Source of the DNA: JAJTZA01 sp041744075
GTDB lineage: Bacteria; Verrucomicrobiota; Verrucomicrobiia; Chthoniobacterales; Terrimicrobiaceae
Assembly: GCA_041744075.1 (NCBI GenBank)
Contig: JBGTLQ010000167.1
Span: 5,477 to 69,476 of the forward strand
Length of the DNA stretch: 64,000 nucleotides
Reading direction: 5' to 3'
In this document: piece after piece, positions 18,313-27,831 of the stretch
Numbering within the stretch: the stretch's first letter is position 1
Layout of the letters: each line of letters begins with the position of its first letter
Notes under the pieces: generated by a model
Told to the model about the DNA's origin: nothing
Databases searched by the model: none
What the model saw: the letters and a program-made list of their open reading frames with translations, nothing else
Translations under genes and position numbers: made by a program

Positions 18313-19830
18313 ATGAGAAAAGTTGACGGAAATGCCGATAAAAAACGCTACCAAGAGCTGAGGCAGCTGACATGGGAACGTCTTTGGACGGAGGAAGTGC
18401 CACGATTTGACAGGGCAGAATCCGGTGAACGGGCCGCCAATGTGGCATTAATCAGGGCGGTGGGTGTGGTTTTTGCTGAGAGCGGTAATGATCAGCAACG
18501 GTCTGATGTGAAACGCTGGCTGCGGGCGCTTTTGAATGATTCCCACGAAAAAATCCGGCGATATGCCATCGCCGCGCTGCCAAAGATGGGTGCCGGCATC
18601 GATGAAGAGAAGGATTTGGTCACCTTGCTTAAAAAATCAGAAAATGATCGGGAAAAGCGGTTTTTGGCCGTTGCGTTGGGTAAGATCGGTGGAGAGCAGA
18701 CGCTTGCCGTGGCGCGTGGAATGTTCCCTCAGATTGAGCAGAAAGCTATGGCATCCGTGGCACGATCCCTGAGCCCGGGCGCCATTCATAGCCATCAAAT
18801 GCTCCACGACGTCCAAGGCCTCAAAATTCATTTCCGATCACGCCGAGGGCTCGAACAATTTGTGGTGGAGGAGGTCGAAGCCAATACAAAATTTCGTATC
18901 CTTGGTCAGGAGGTCGGGCTGGTGATTGCCGAACCAACTGGACCGTTCTCCCTGGCCGATTTATACGTTGCGCGTTGTTGTGGCACGGTCTCATTGTGTC
19001 CAGGCTCGGAGGCGAGATCGCTGAAAGACTTGGCCGGGATCCTGAGCTCCCCGGTGGCACTCAATGTTTTGAAGTCCTTGACCACAGGAACCATACGCTA
19101 TCGCATTGATTTTGTATCCAAGGGTCACCAACGCGGAGCGGTCAAGGAACTTGCCAATCTGGTTTTTTCCAGGTGTCCGGACATTCTCAATGATGCAAGG
19201 GAAGCGCTTTGGTCCGTGGATATTTATTCCACCCCACGAGGCGATCTGCTGGAAATCCGGCCCCGCCTGAAGCCTGACCCCCGATTTGCCTATCGCGTGA
19301 AAGACATTCCTGCAGCCTCGCACCCCCCCCTTGCCGCCTGCATGGCCCAGTTGGCTGATCGGCATCTTGAGGAAACGGTCTGGGATCCGTTCTGCGGCTC
19401 GGGCACAGAACTCATCGAATTAGCCCGGCTTGGGGGAATCAAAAAAATTTACGGCACTGATCTCAGCTCCGAAGCGCTTGATGCCGCGAAAACCAACTTT
19501 GCCGCAGCAGGATTGAACGATTCGAAGCCCGAGTTCGCACGGTGCGACTTTCGTGACTACCTGAAGAGCACTCAGATTCGACCGGGGAGCCTCAGCCTTA
19601 TGATCACTAATCCCCCCATGGGCATGCGCATCCCCATTGCAAATTTACGGGAGTTGATCACTGACCTCTTGGAGGTTGCCGCCGAGGTGCTCAAACCCGG
19701 AGGCCGATTGGTTTTTGTTAACCCCATCAAATCCCCCGCGCTGTCACATCCGGCACTCAAAGGTCAATACCACCAGAGGGTGGATATGTCGGGGTTTGAT
19801 TGTGCGTTAGAAAAATACCTAAAACTTTGA
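18313..19830 (+). CDS. HEAT-repeat / THUMP-like / RNA methyltransferase fusion
   Basis: 505 residues. Residues about 1-160 show helical-repeat character (KIRRYAIAALPKMGAGIDEE; KRFLAVALGKIGGEQTLAVA). A middle region (about 170-340) resembles the substrate-binding part of THUMP-containing enzymes. Residues about 340-505 are a UPF0020/RlmL-type methyltransferase with SAM-binding WDPFCGSGTELIELA and catalytic TNPPMGMRIP. It probably methylates a base in tRNA or rRNA. The helical-repeat front end is not usual for this family. It ends 55 bases before the AAA+ gene. Confidence 0.75.
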   Translation: MRKVDGNADKKRYQELRQLTWERLWTEEVPRFDRAESGERAANVALIRAVGVVFAESGNDQQRSDVKRWLRALLNDSHEKIRRYAIAALPKMGAGIDEEKDLVTLLKKSENDREKRFLAVALGKIGGEQTLAVARGMFPQIEQKAMASVARSLSPGAIHSHQMLHDVQGLKIHFRSRRGLEQFVVEEVEANTKFRILGQEVGLVIAEPTGPFSLADLYVARCCGTVSLCPGSEARSLKDLAGILSSPVALNVLKSLTTGTIRYRIDFVSKGHQRGAVKELANLVFSRCPDILNDAREALWSVDIYSTPRGDLLEIRPRLKPDPRFAYRVKDIPAASHPPLAACMAQLADRHLEETVWDPFCGSGTELIELARLGGIKKIYGTDLSSEALDAAKTNFAAAGLNDSKPEFARCDFRDYLKSTQIRPGSLSLMITNPPMGMRIPIANLRELITDLLEVAAEVLKPGGRLVFVNPIKSPALSHPALKGQYHQRVDMSGFDCALEKYLKL

Positions 19831-19885
19831 TTAGGTGCTGATGACTTGCGGGAATGGCATTCCTCGGCGAGTCTTTCCAAGTCTT

Positions 19886-21529
19886 ATGAGCAATCAGCCC
19901 CTACCAACACCCGAACAACTCCACCAACGTCTCCAAGACTTTCTCCGTTCCGGATTTACTCAACCCTCGGAAAGCGAACCTTCCGATGACGGAAGCACAT
20001 CGGTAAAAGATAAAAAGGAGCAGGTGTTTTCCTTCAACCTGCTGCCTCGTGACATCAAGAAGCACTTGGATCGTTTCGTGATCCAGCAGGACGATGCCAA
20101 AAGAGCGTTGGCGATTGCGGTATGTGACCACTACAACCATGCCCGTCATGCCGCTTCGCTCTCGCCCGAAGAGAGTGCAAAACTTGAATACGCCAAGCAA
20201 AATGTCCTTCTCATCGGCCCCACGGGTGTGGGGAAAACCTATCTGGTTAAACACGTGGCGGAACTTATCGGAGTTCCTTTTGTAAAAGCCGACGCTACAA
20301 AATTCAGCGAAACCGGCTATGTGGGCGGTGATGTGGATGATCTTGTGAGAGAACTTCTCCATAGAGCCGATGGCGACGCCTCGCTGGCTCAATTCGGAAT
20401 GGTTTACATCGATGAAATTGACAAGATTGCGGCTGCCGGGGATTTTGTTGGCAGGGATGTCAGCGGTCGGGGAGTTCAATCCGCCTTGCTGAAGCTCATG
20501 GAGGAGACCGAGGTTCCGCTCCGCAGCCCGAATGATCTGCAATCTCAGATTCAGGCGGCTATGGAATTTCAGCGCCGCGGCAAAGCAACCCGCGAATCAA
20601 TCAACACACGACACATTTTGTTTATTGTCTCCGGGGCCTTTGAAAAGCTCACCCCGCGAATCACCCAGCGTCTCAAGCAGACCAACATCGGCTTCGGTGC
20701 CGAACAAATGACACCCCCGGAAGAAGCAAGCATCCTTCGACTCGCGGAAACCCGTGATTTTGTGGACTTCGGGATGGAGCCTGAATTTATGGGACGCCTG
20801 CCCATCCGGGTCGTGTGCGATCCCCTCACCGAAGGAGATCTCTTCGATATCATGAAGTCATCGGAAGGCAGCATCATCCGCCAATACGAACGGGCGTTCC
20901 GAGCCTATGGGATCGAGGTGTTTTTTGAGGAAGGCGCTCTACAAACAATCGCCGCTTCTGCCGCCAAGGAACAAACGGGAGCTCGCGCACTCCTCAGCGT
21001 CTGCGAGAAAATTCTTCGTGATTTCAAATTTGAACTGCCAGGCTCAGGCGTCAAATCTTTCACCGTAACGCCGCAGCTTGTAGAAAACCCCCAAGAAGCG
21101 CTCAGCGTCCTCCTTGAACTTGGTCATGAGGAACACGAAAAAGCCCTCCGCTCCATCGTTCACGAATTCGCCCGCCGTTTTTCAGCGGAGCATCACGTCA
21201 CGTTTTCATTCGAGGAAGCGGCCACGGATCTGATTCTGGAAAAAGCTGAAAAGTCCGAAACGGGAATTCGCGCATTTTGCGCCAAAGCTTTCCGCGATTA
21301 TGAATTTGGCTTGGCCCTGGTGCACAAAAACAGCGGGAAGACTCACTTTAAAATCACCGCCGAGGCTGTGGACAACCCGGACCGCGTCTTGAGCCAATGG
21401 GTCGTCGCCTCCTATCGCGAAGGAGGAGAGCAATCAAGTGTCACCTCGCAGTCATCAACTGCTGAAAATGCCGCATTGGCTAGGGAGAAGGATACTTCAG
21501 ATCCCAAAAGGGCAGATCAGCAATCCTGA
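19886..21529 (+). CDS. ClpX-like AAA+ ATPase lacking the zinc-binding domain
   Basis: 547 residues from the ATG at 19886. The AAA+ core follows the ClpX/HslU pattern: FNLLPRDIKKHLDRFVIQQ, Walker A GPTGVGKT, FSETGYVGGDVDDLVRELL, Walker B MVYIDEIDKIA, and LMGRLP-like EFMGRLPIRV. The Cys4 zinc domain that begins classical ClpX is missing, replaced by a short polar N-terminus. About 120 extra residues follow the usual ClpX C-domain. No clpP lies nearby, so it may be an unfoldase with a separate role. Classical clpX is presumably elsewhere. Confidence 0.8.
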   Translation: MSNQPLPTPEQLHQRLQDFLRSGFTQPSESEPSDDGSTSVKDKKEQVFSFNLLPRDIKKHLDRFVIQQDDAKRALAIAVCDHYNHARHAASLSPEESAKLEYAKQNVLLIGPTGVGKTYLVKHVAELIGVPFVKADATKFSETGYVGGDVDDLVRELLHRADGDASLAQFGMVYIDEIDKIAAAGDFVGRDVSGRGVQSALLKLMEETEVPLRSPNDLQSQIQAAMEFQRRGKATRESINTRHILFIVSGAFEKLTPRITQRLKQTNIGFGAEQMTPPEEASILRLAETRDFVDFGMEPEFMGRLPIRVVCDPLTEGDLFDIMKSSEGSIIRQYERAFRAYGIEVFFEEGALQTIAASAAKEQTGARALLSVCEKILRDFKFELPGSGVKSFTVTPQLVENPQEALSVLLELGHEEHEKALRSIVHEFARRFSAEHHVTFSFEEAATDLILEKAEKSETGIRAFCAKAFRDYEFGLALVHKNSGKTHFKITAEAVDNPDRVLSQWVVASYREGGEQSSVTSQSSTAENAALAREKDTSDPKRADQQS

Positions 21530-21535
21530 TCGCCC
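21510..21535 (+). terminator. Possible terminator hairpin overlapping the stop of the AAA+ gene
   Basis: A 10-bp stem with one bulged A (GGGCAGATCAG with CTGATCGCCC) spans the stop codon. No T-run follows, so it may be a weak or Rho-assisted terminator, or only a structured 3' end. Confidence 0.3.
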
Positions 21536-21569
21536 TTCCTCCCATCCAAGAGAAATATTGTTACGGTTC

Positions 21570-21845
21570 TTATTCCTCGTCAGCCTCGTCCTCGCAGATT
21601 TCCTCAGCCTTCCGCGACAAACGGTGGGAGAGGATGAAAAAGCTGGGCACCCAGAGCCCAATAAAAATACCGAACCTTTCTCCATAAGCACGATTCTCGC
21701 GTGAAGCGGTGAACCATGTCACAATGGACGCCACAATTGACAAAAATCCCAAATAGAGGGTGATGTCAGCGAGCAGTTTCAGGTTATTCTTTGTGTAAAC
21801 TGCGCAAACAGGCTTGATGTAATTTTCCAGATCGCTCTTATTCAT
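21570..21845 (-). CDS. Small membrane protein of unknown function
   Basis: 91 residues from the ATG at 21845 (MNKSDLENYIKP). Two membrane segments are likely (about 23-44, LADITLYLGFLSIVASIVTW; about 55-73), followed by a charged, acidic C-terminus (EEICEDEADEE). Earlier in-frame starts reach 21905 but lack support. It lies between a ClpX-like gene and a DUF3352-like gene, convergent with the former and divergent from the latter. The family is not recognised. Confidence 0.6.
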   Translation of the reverse strand: MNKSDLENYIKPVCAVYTKNNLKLLADITLYLGFLSIVASIVTWFTASRENRAYGERFGIFIGLWVPSFFILSHRLSRKAEEICEDEADEE

Positions 21846-21908
21846 AGATCTCAATCTTATCATGTCTATTCCAGCCGTCAAACTCCGTCTCACCACCCAA
21901 ACCACCTT

Positions 21909-23585
21909 ATGAAAAAAGCTGCCCTGATTCTTGTTGTCCTCCTTGCCGTCGTGACCGCTTCCGTGTTGTGGGTTCGAGGCCAGATTGGTATCACCGACCC
22001 GGCCTTGTTGGTTCCCCCGGAGGCCGCCGCCTACGTGACGCTACCTGACCTCCCTCGTACTTACATGAGGTGGCCGAAAACCACCTTGGCCAAAATCTCC
22101 GGCGAGCAGGAAATGAAGGATTTCCTCCAGATGCCCATGGATTTTCTCTCAAAGGAACGCGGTGGCAATGAAGCCGCCAATATTCTTCTCGCGCTGAAAC
22201 CAGGGCGAATCTTTGTGGCGGCCTTTGCTGCCGAAGGCGGAAATGTTCAGTCCGTCCTTGGCTTCCAGTATTGGGGATCTCGAGGAGAATTTGAAAAAGC
22301 CATCGCAAGAATGCGAGCCGAACTCCACGGAGGCATGCCGCCAGAAACAACCAAAGAAGACCACCAAGGTACGGAAATCGTTTCCAGCACCCTGCCGGAC
22401 GGGTCCTCACTGTTCACGGCAACCCAAAGCCGCTGGGGACTGCTATCCAACAACCGCGAAGCCCTGGTTGCTCTCGTGGACCGCGCTGCCGGTCGCAATG
22501 ATTCTCCTGCTCTCTCTGCCGACGCCACTTATCAAAAGGTGATCGAGAAACTACCTGGCGAATCAGATGTGATCGCTTTTGTGCGCCCGGGGCAGATCCT
22601 TGACACCCTCCTCAAGGTGGGAAGCCAGTTGGGGGCCGCACCGGATCCCAAGCAAGTTGAACAAATCCGCAAAGCTGAGGCCGCGGGCTTCGCACTCAAA
22701 CTGGATGGTGCGGACCTCCGGGATGCCATTTTTGTGCTAAGACCAAATCCTCCCAATGTCGGAGTTTTGGAGCATCAGGGCCTCGCCCTCACGTCCGCAA
22801 ACACGCTGGGATATTTTGGCTTTTTGCTGCAATACGAAGTCCTTGCCCGCGCTGCTCAGGATCCATCCCTTCAGAAATATGTTCCGGCCCAAGCGGGAGA
22901 TGCTCCATCCCTTTTCGACCGGTTGGCTGGAGCTTTTGGCAAGGAAGCGTCGGTTTCTTTTGCCTGGCCTGCTGAGCGGATGACCCCCGAGTTCCTTGCC
23001 TCGGCTGCTGTCATTAACCCTGATCAGGTTGGAGAAATTTTGGCCGAAGCCACCTCCATGCTCCCGGAAACCACCGTGATTGAAAAAGAAGGGACAAAAT
23101 TCTACACCTTCCCCACCCTGCGCTCCACATTCCTCGACCCAACCCTCGCGGTCTCGGGAGACCTGCTTGTTTTTGGGTTGAACCCTGCCGAGGTTGAAAC
23201 CGCTCTGGCAAATCGGGGGAATTCACAAAACCTCAAAACGTCCCCTGCCTTTGCTCCCGCTCTTCCCGCGCTGGCATCAGCCAATGAGACGTTCGGGTTC
23301 ATTGACTCCAAGGCCCTGTTTGATCGTGCTTTTCCTTTGCTCCGACAAATCATCGTCTTCGGCTCTTCATTCATGCCGGGTGCAGATCAGTTCATCGATG
23401 CAAGCAAACTCCCTCAAACGGAAACCATCTCCAAACATCTCACTCCCATTATCTTTTCCCAAACCCGACTTGAAGACGGCTACCTGCTTGAATCATCGGG
23501 ACCAATCACCATGAATCAGGCCGCGATTCTGACCATTGGCTCAGGTGCAGCGATTCTTGGCCCACAACTTCTCAAGCAACAATAA
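21909..23585 (+). CDS. Exported DUF3352-like protein
   Basis: 558 residues. The signal peptide/anchor (KKAALILVVLLAVVTASVLW) is followed by DPALLVPPEAAAYVTLPDLP. Repeated segments such as SRWGLLSNNREALVALVDRA and TLAVSGDLLVFGLNPAEVET match the two-fold layout of DUF3352-type proteins of unknown role. The protein ends with a second hydrophobic stretch (AILTIGSGAAILGPQLL), so it may span the membrane at both ends. It is monocistronic and followed by tRNA-Gly. Confidence 0.65.
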   Translation: MKKAALILVVLLAVVTASVLWVRGQIGITDPALLVPPEAAAYVTLPDLPRTYMRWPKTTLAKISGEQEMKDFLQMPMDFLSKERGGNEAANILLALKPGRIFVAAFAAEGGNVQSVLGFQYWGSRGEFEKAIARMRAELHGGMPPETTKEDHQGTEIVSSTLPDGSSLFTATQSRWGLLSNNREALVALVDRAAGRNDSPALSADATYQKVIEKLPGESDVIAFVRPGQILDTLLKVGSQLGAAPDPKQVEQIRKAEAAGFALKLDGADLRDAIFVLRPNPPNVGVLEHQGLALTSANTLGYFGFLLQYEVLARAAQDPSLQKYVPAQAGDAPSLFDRLAGAFGKEASVSFAWPAERMTPEFLASAAVINPDQVGEILAEATSMLPETTVIEKEGTKFYTFPTLRSTFLDPTLAVSGDLLVFGLNPAEVETALANRGNSQNLKTSPAFAPALPALASANETFGFIDSKALFDRAFPLLRQIIVFGSSFMPGADQFIDASKLPQTETISKHLTPIIFSQTRLEDGYLLESSGPITMNQAAILTIGSGAAILGPQLLKQQ

Positions 23586-23603
23586 AAAATTCCCCCAACC
23601 TGC

Positions 23604-23632
23604 TTGACCAAGCCGTAATTACCGATTAATTA
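23604..23632 (+). promoter_or_regulatory. Promoter of tRNA-Gly
   Basis: TTGACC (23604-23609) and TAATTA (23627-23632) are separated by 17 bases. They sit 14 bases before the mature tRNA 5' end, leaving a short leader to be removed by RNase P. Confidence 0.5.
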
Positions 23633-23646
23633 GTTTCCTTCGCAAT

Positions 23647-23721
<75 letters not shown>

Positions 23722-23743
23722 CCCCCTCAAACCAGGGAAGACC

Positions 23744-23965
23744 ATGACCACCTACCTCTACGAAACCCTGCCGACCAAGAAGGGCGAAAAGCCGAAGCAA
23801 TTTGAATTCCGTCAAAGCATGAAGGATTCGCCTTTGACAATGCACCCCGAGACCGGTGAACCCATCAAGCGCGTGATTCTTGGCGGATATGGACTATTGC
23901 AAAAAGGCACAGCGACATCAGCCGCTCCACAAGGCGCATGCGGTTCTGGGTGCGGTTGTCACTAA
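23744..23965 (+). CDS. FmdB-family protein with the zinc-ribbon cysteines missing
   Basis: 73 residues from the ATG at 23744. The order MTTYLYETLP, FEFRQSMKDSPLTMHPETG, PIKRVILGGYGLL follows FmdB/YfeW-type zinc-ribbon proteins. Where those carry two CxxC pairs, this sequence has Lys, Glu, His and Thr residues. The only cysteines are in a C-terminal ACGSGCGCH motif. It therefore cannot form the normal ribbon, though the tail could bind metal. Function is unknown even for standard members. An earlier start at 23678 would lie inside the tRNA and is rejected. Confidence 0.7.
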   Translation: MTTYLYETLPTKKGEKPKQFEFRQSMKDSPLTMHPETGEPIKRVILGGYGLLQKGTATSAAPQGACGSGCGCH

Positions 23966-24130
23966 GGAAGATAACCCGATAGGGAGCACCAGTCTCACAA
24001 AAGCCTCGCTGCCGAACTCCGATAGCTCATTGAGGTATAATTCTTGCATTTCCTTTGCTGACACCATGAGCGTCCCCATTATGGGGCTTGCTTTTTTACC
24101 TCTCTAATGGGATTATCAACAACCTGTTTT

Positions 24131-26428
24131 ATGAAATTCCAATTCACGAGAGTTTTGTGCCTGCTCGTGGGACTGGCCGCCTTTTTCCCAGACTCGCAGT
24201 CTCGTGCCGATGAGACGTCCGACCTCTTCTTACGTGCTTATCAACAATTCCAAGCCGCTGAAAAATTGGAAGGGGAATCCGATCCACGACGCGCCCTGCT
24301 GAGATATCGGGAGGCAGAGTCACTGCTCTCTGAAATTTCCACTTCAAATCCCGACTGGCAGCCACTGGTTGTCGAATATCGCCTCAAGCGCACTCGCGAA
24401 AGCATTGCCAAAATGGAAACCCAAACTGCGGGTCTCCCCCCATTGGAGGAGGAATTGGAAGGTCCTCTCCCCTCAGCACCTGAGAGTGGTCGAGCGCCGC
24501 CTGCTTCAACCACCGCGCTGCCACCTGTCACAACGACCCCGGGCACCCGTCAGACCCGTACTCCTACAATACCACCAGCCTCGTCCGCCGATTCTCCCAC
24601 CTTGGCCAATGCGCTGCGAGAACTTGTTGCCGCACGAAAGGAATTGTCCACTCTCCGAACGGATAACAAAAAACTCAATGACCGTCTGGAAAAGGCCACA
24701 GCAAACTTAAAGAGTGCCCGGGTGGAAGTGGATCGCACAAAAGTCAATGTGGTGGAACTCAAGTCCCAGTTGGCGCAAGCGACGGATGCGATTGAAAATT
24801 TCCGCAGGGATGGGGGGAGCCTTTCCGATGTCCGCGCGGAGAGAGAGAAGGAAATGTCCGTGTTTTTGCTCAAACTTGCCGAGGCCAATGCAGATGCTGA
24901 AGTTCTCCGTGAAGAAAACGAAGCGCTAATGGTGAAGCTGGAACGGGCTGCGGGGATTATCACAGAGGGAGACAAAATCCGTGAGTCTCTTTTAGAGGAG
25001 CGCAAAACTTTGGCACAAACCCAAAACGCGTCTGCCGCGGATGTTGCCGCTGCTCAGAAAAAGCTCGAGGAAGCCGAATCAAAAATTGAGGCGGCCATAT
25101 CCCAAGCCGCAGTCGCCGAATCGAAGCTGGCTGAAAAATCGGAAGAACAAAAACTCGCACTTGAACAGGAACAGGAAAAAGCCAAGGCAGCGGCAGAAGA
25201 GCTAACCAAACTCACCGCTGCGAACGAAGACCTCGCCAAACAGCTGGCTGCCGCCAAGCAGTCAGGTGCCAATCAGAAAGAAGTGGACCGCCTGACCGCA
25301 GAGAACACCGCCATGGCTGAAAAGCTCGCTAACGCTGAAAAGCAGCTCACCCAAGAAGGCCGGGATATTGCCGTGACAGCACTTCAAAGCGAACTCAACA
25401 GCGTGAACGACCGCCTGCTGGAGGCCCAATCCCAACTCGCAAGTCGTGACAAAAAAATCGAGGACCTCGCAGGAGAACTCGACCAAACTTCCGCCGAACT
25501 CGCCCGTCTTCGTCTGCTACCCGAACCGACCTCGGATGAGAGAAACCTCCTTGCTGAAAATGATCTTCTCCGCGGAATCATTCTCCGGCAGATCAAGCTT
25601 CAAAATCAGCGGGACGAGGCCCTTCGTAATTTGGAAGGCGAGCTCGATCACCTCAGGGTCAAATCAGAAAATCTCAATGTCCAACTTGCCATTCTGGGTT
25701 CGCCGGTCCTGGAATTGAACCCAGAGGAGCGCGCTTTGTTCAAAGACCCGGTCGCTCTCCTAACCGACCCCCAGTCGGACAAGCTTGAGGTCAGCATGGC
25801 CATCACCAAACCCACCGAGGAAGAAGCCACTTTCAACATGAAAGAATCGACAGCGGAAGGGGCTGCCGATCTCACGGATGAGGCTCGCAATCTGGTCCGG
25901 GAAGCTCAAGACCTATTTAACCAGAAGAATTACGCGGACGCGGAAAAGGTTTACCTCAAAATCGCACAATCTCTGCCTGACAATTATTTTGTCTTATCCA
26001 ATCTCGGTGCCGTGCAAATCGAAGCTGGCAAACCCGCAGCTGCCGAAGTGGCCCTTGCCAAGGCCATCTCAATCAGCCCCGAAGATTCCTTTGCCCAAAC
26101 CCACCTTGGCATTGCTTTCAGCCGCCAAGGCCGCTTCGACGAGGCCCAAGCCGCACTCACAAAAGCCATTGAGCTTAATCCCTCGGATGCCATTGCTTAC
26201 AACTATCTCGGCGTCTGCCTCGCCCAGAAAGGTGAGCAGGAAAACTCGGAAGCCAACCTTAAAAAAGCCATCGAAATCAATGGTGAATATGCCAATGCTC
26301 ATTTTAATCTGGCGGTCCTTTATGCGACCGGCAAACCCCCTTCTCTTGAACTGGCGAAAGAACATTATCAACTCGCCACCCAATTTGGCGCTGCTCCCGA
26401 TCCCTCGCTCGAGCAGCTGATTCAATAA
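24131..26428 (+). CDS. Exported coiled-coil and TPR protein
   Basis: 765 residues from the ATG at 24131 (MKFQFTRVLCLLVGLAAFF), which yields a signal peptide ending near SRADE. A helical region (about 30-95) and a Pro/Thr-rich linker (about 105-155) lead into a very long coiled coil (about 160-500). At least four tetratricopeptide repeats follow (about 590-755), for example NYADAEKVYLKIAQSLPDNY and GRFDEAQAALTKAIELNPSD. It is a periplasmic or envelope scaffold of unknown partner. A TATAAT at 24036-24041 may belong to its promoter, without a clear -35. Confidence 0.75.
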   Translation: MKFQFTRVLCLLVGLAAFFPDSQSRADETSDLFLRAYQQFQAAEKLEGESDPRRALLRYREAESLLSEISTSNPDWQPLVVEYRLKRTRESIAKMETQTAGLPPLEEELEGPLPSAPESGRAPPASTTALPPVTTTPGTRQTRTPTIPPASSADSPTLANALRELVAARKELSTLRTDNKKLNDRLEKATANLKSARVEVDRTKVNVVELKSQLAQATDAIENFRRDGGSLSDVRAEREKEMSVFLLKLAEANADAEVLREENEALMVKLERAAGIITEGDKIRESLLEERKTLAQTQNASAADVAAAQKKLEEAESKIEAAISQAAVAESKLAEKSEEQKLALEQEQEKAKAAAEELTKLTAANEDLAKQLAAAKQSGANQKEVDRLTAENTAMAEKLANAEKQLTQEGRDIAVTALQSELNSVNDRLLEAQSQLASRDKKIEDLAGELDQTSAELARLRLLPEPTSDERNLLAENDLLRGIILRQIKLQNQRDEALRNLEGELDHLRVKSENLNVQLAILGSPVLELNPEERALFKDPVALLTDPQSDKLEVSMAITKPTEEEATFNMKESTAEGAADLTDEARNLVREAQDLFNQKNYADAEKVYLKIAQSLPDNYFVLSNLGAVQIEAGKPAAAEVALAKAISISPEDSFAQTHLGIAFSRQGRFDEAQAALTKAIELNPSDAIAYNYLGVCLAQKGEQENSEANLKKAIEINGEYANAHFNLAVLYATGKPPSLELAKEHYQLATQFGAAPDPSLEQLIQ

Positions 26429-26518
26429 CCCCGGATCGGCAGCAAGCCTCTCTGGCAGCCGGACGATTCGTGTTCCTCCCGGACTCCAGGCAACAACCAT
26501 CCACAAGCATTTACTTCC

Positions 26519-26860
26519 ATGAACCACCGCCTCCAAAGAGTCTCAGAAATCCTCAAACGAGAATTGGGAACAATCATCCACCGCGAGATCACCTTCCCGG
26601 TCCCGCTTGTCACCGTCAGTGCAGTCGATATCACCCCCGACCTGAAAAATGCACACGTGTTTGTCAGTGCCATCGGAGATGACAACCAACGGGGAACCGT
26701 TCTTTCGCTTCTTGAAAAGAACCGGGTCACCCTGCAAAGAGAACTGGCAAAACGTATTGTCCTCAAGCAGACTCCGCATCTCCACTTTAAGTTTGATGAT
26801 GCCATTGAGCGCGGAACCCGGGTCCTTGGCATCCTTGACGAGTTGGGACTCAACGAATGA
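26519..26860 (+). CDS. rbfA: Ribosome-binding factor A
   Basis: 113 residues. The family binds the free 30S subunit and helps 16S rRNA 5' end maturation, especially in the cold. MNHRLQRVSEILKRELGTII, DITPDLKNAHVFVS and TPHLHFKFDDAIERGTRV are the conserved segments. It begins a six-gene run in which each gene overlaps the next by 4-11 bases: rbfA, nrnA-like, truB, ribF, RND adaptor, RND pump. The rbfA-truB-ribF order is a widespread housekeeping arrangement. Confidence 0.95.
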   Translation: MNHRLQRVSEILKRELGTIIHREITFPVPLVTVSAVDITPDLKNAHVFVSAIGDDNQRGTVLSLLEKNRVTLQRELAKRIVLKQTPHLHFKFDDAIERGTRVLGILDELGLNE

Positions 26861-27831
26861 CGACATTTCAAACGATAGACGCCGCCTTGAAGAAGGCACA
26901 GACCATCCTTGTGGTGAGCCACATGAGGCCGGATGCAGATGCCCTTGGCTCCACTCTGGCCTTTACGCTATATCTCCAATCGCTTGGCAAAAAAGTCACC
27001 GCATGGAATGAGGATGGGGTTCCCGAAAAATTTCAGTATCTCCCCCAACACCATCTTCTGACTCTGCCGTCCCCCACCCCTCAAAATTTTGATGTTGTCC
27101 TCGTTTTGGACAACTCCAACAAAAAGCGGGTCGGAACTCCCATGGCAGCCGTTGCTCACGCAGGATTCTGGATCAACATCGATCACCATATCAGCAACGA
27201 AAACTTTGCGGATCTCAATTATGTGGACCCCACGTCGCCCGCCACGGGACAGATCCTTTGTGAATATTTTGAAGAACTTGGTATCCCCATCACTCTGGAC
27301 ATGGCAGGGAATCTTTTTGCTGCCATTTCGACAGACACCGGCTCATTTCAATATCGCGGCACGAACAGTCGCACGTTTCTTGCCGCCTCGCGGCTGGTAG
27401 AGCGGGGGGTCGATGTCGCTGATCTCTCGTTGGCGATGTACGATTGCCAACCCAAACGACGACTGAATCTCCTCAAGCATGCTTTGAACACAGCCGTGTT
27501 CCTTTGCGAGGATCGCCTTGTCACGTTCTCTCTTTCTCTGGCAGATGTGGCGACTCTAGGAGTTATTCCCGAGGACAATGAGGGAATCATTGACCACCTG
27601 CGATCGGTGGACTCCGTGGTGGCTGCTGTCTTTTATGAAGAACTGAACGATGGCCTCGTGCGTGTGAGTGCACGATCCAAGGATCCCCGCGTCAATGTCT
27701 CCACCATTTGCGCACAATTTGGTGGAGGCGGGCATCCTCTAGCCGCAGGCACCCGCGTCCGTGGTTCGCTTGCAGAAATCTCGGAGAAATTTAATCAAGC
27801 CCTTTGCGAAGCGATCTCCCATGGAAGTTGA
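26857..27831 (+). CDS. nrnA: DHH/DHHA1 phosphoesterase (NrnA-like oligoribonuclease/pAp phosphatase)
   Basis: 324 residues. Metal-binding motifs of the DHH family are visible: SHMRPDADALGS (residues about 21-32), LVLDNSN, and NIDHHISN. A C-terminal DHHA1 nucleic-acid-binding motif, GGGGHPLAAG, lies near residue 293. Family members degrade very short RNAs and dephosphorylate pAp. The start overlaps the rbfA stop by 4 bases (ATGA), and this gene commonly sits between rbfA and truB. Confidence 0.92.
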   Translation: MTTFQTIDAALKKAQTILVVSHMRPDADALGSTLAFTLYLQSLGKKVTAWNEDGVPEKFQYLPQHHLLTLPSPTPQNFDVVLVLDNSNKKRVGTPMAAVAHAGFWINIDHHISNENFADLNYVDPTSPATGQILCEYFEELGIPITLDMAGNLFAAISTDTGSFQYRGTNSRTFLAASRLVERGVDVADLSLAMYDCQPKRRLNLLKHALNTAVFLCEDRLVTFSLSLADVATLGVIPEDNEGIIDHLRSVDSVVAAVFYEELNDGLVRVSARSKDPRVNVSTICAQFGGGGHPLAAGTRVRGSLAEISEKFNQALCEAISHGS

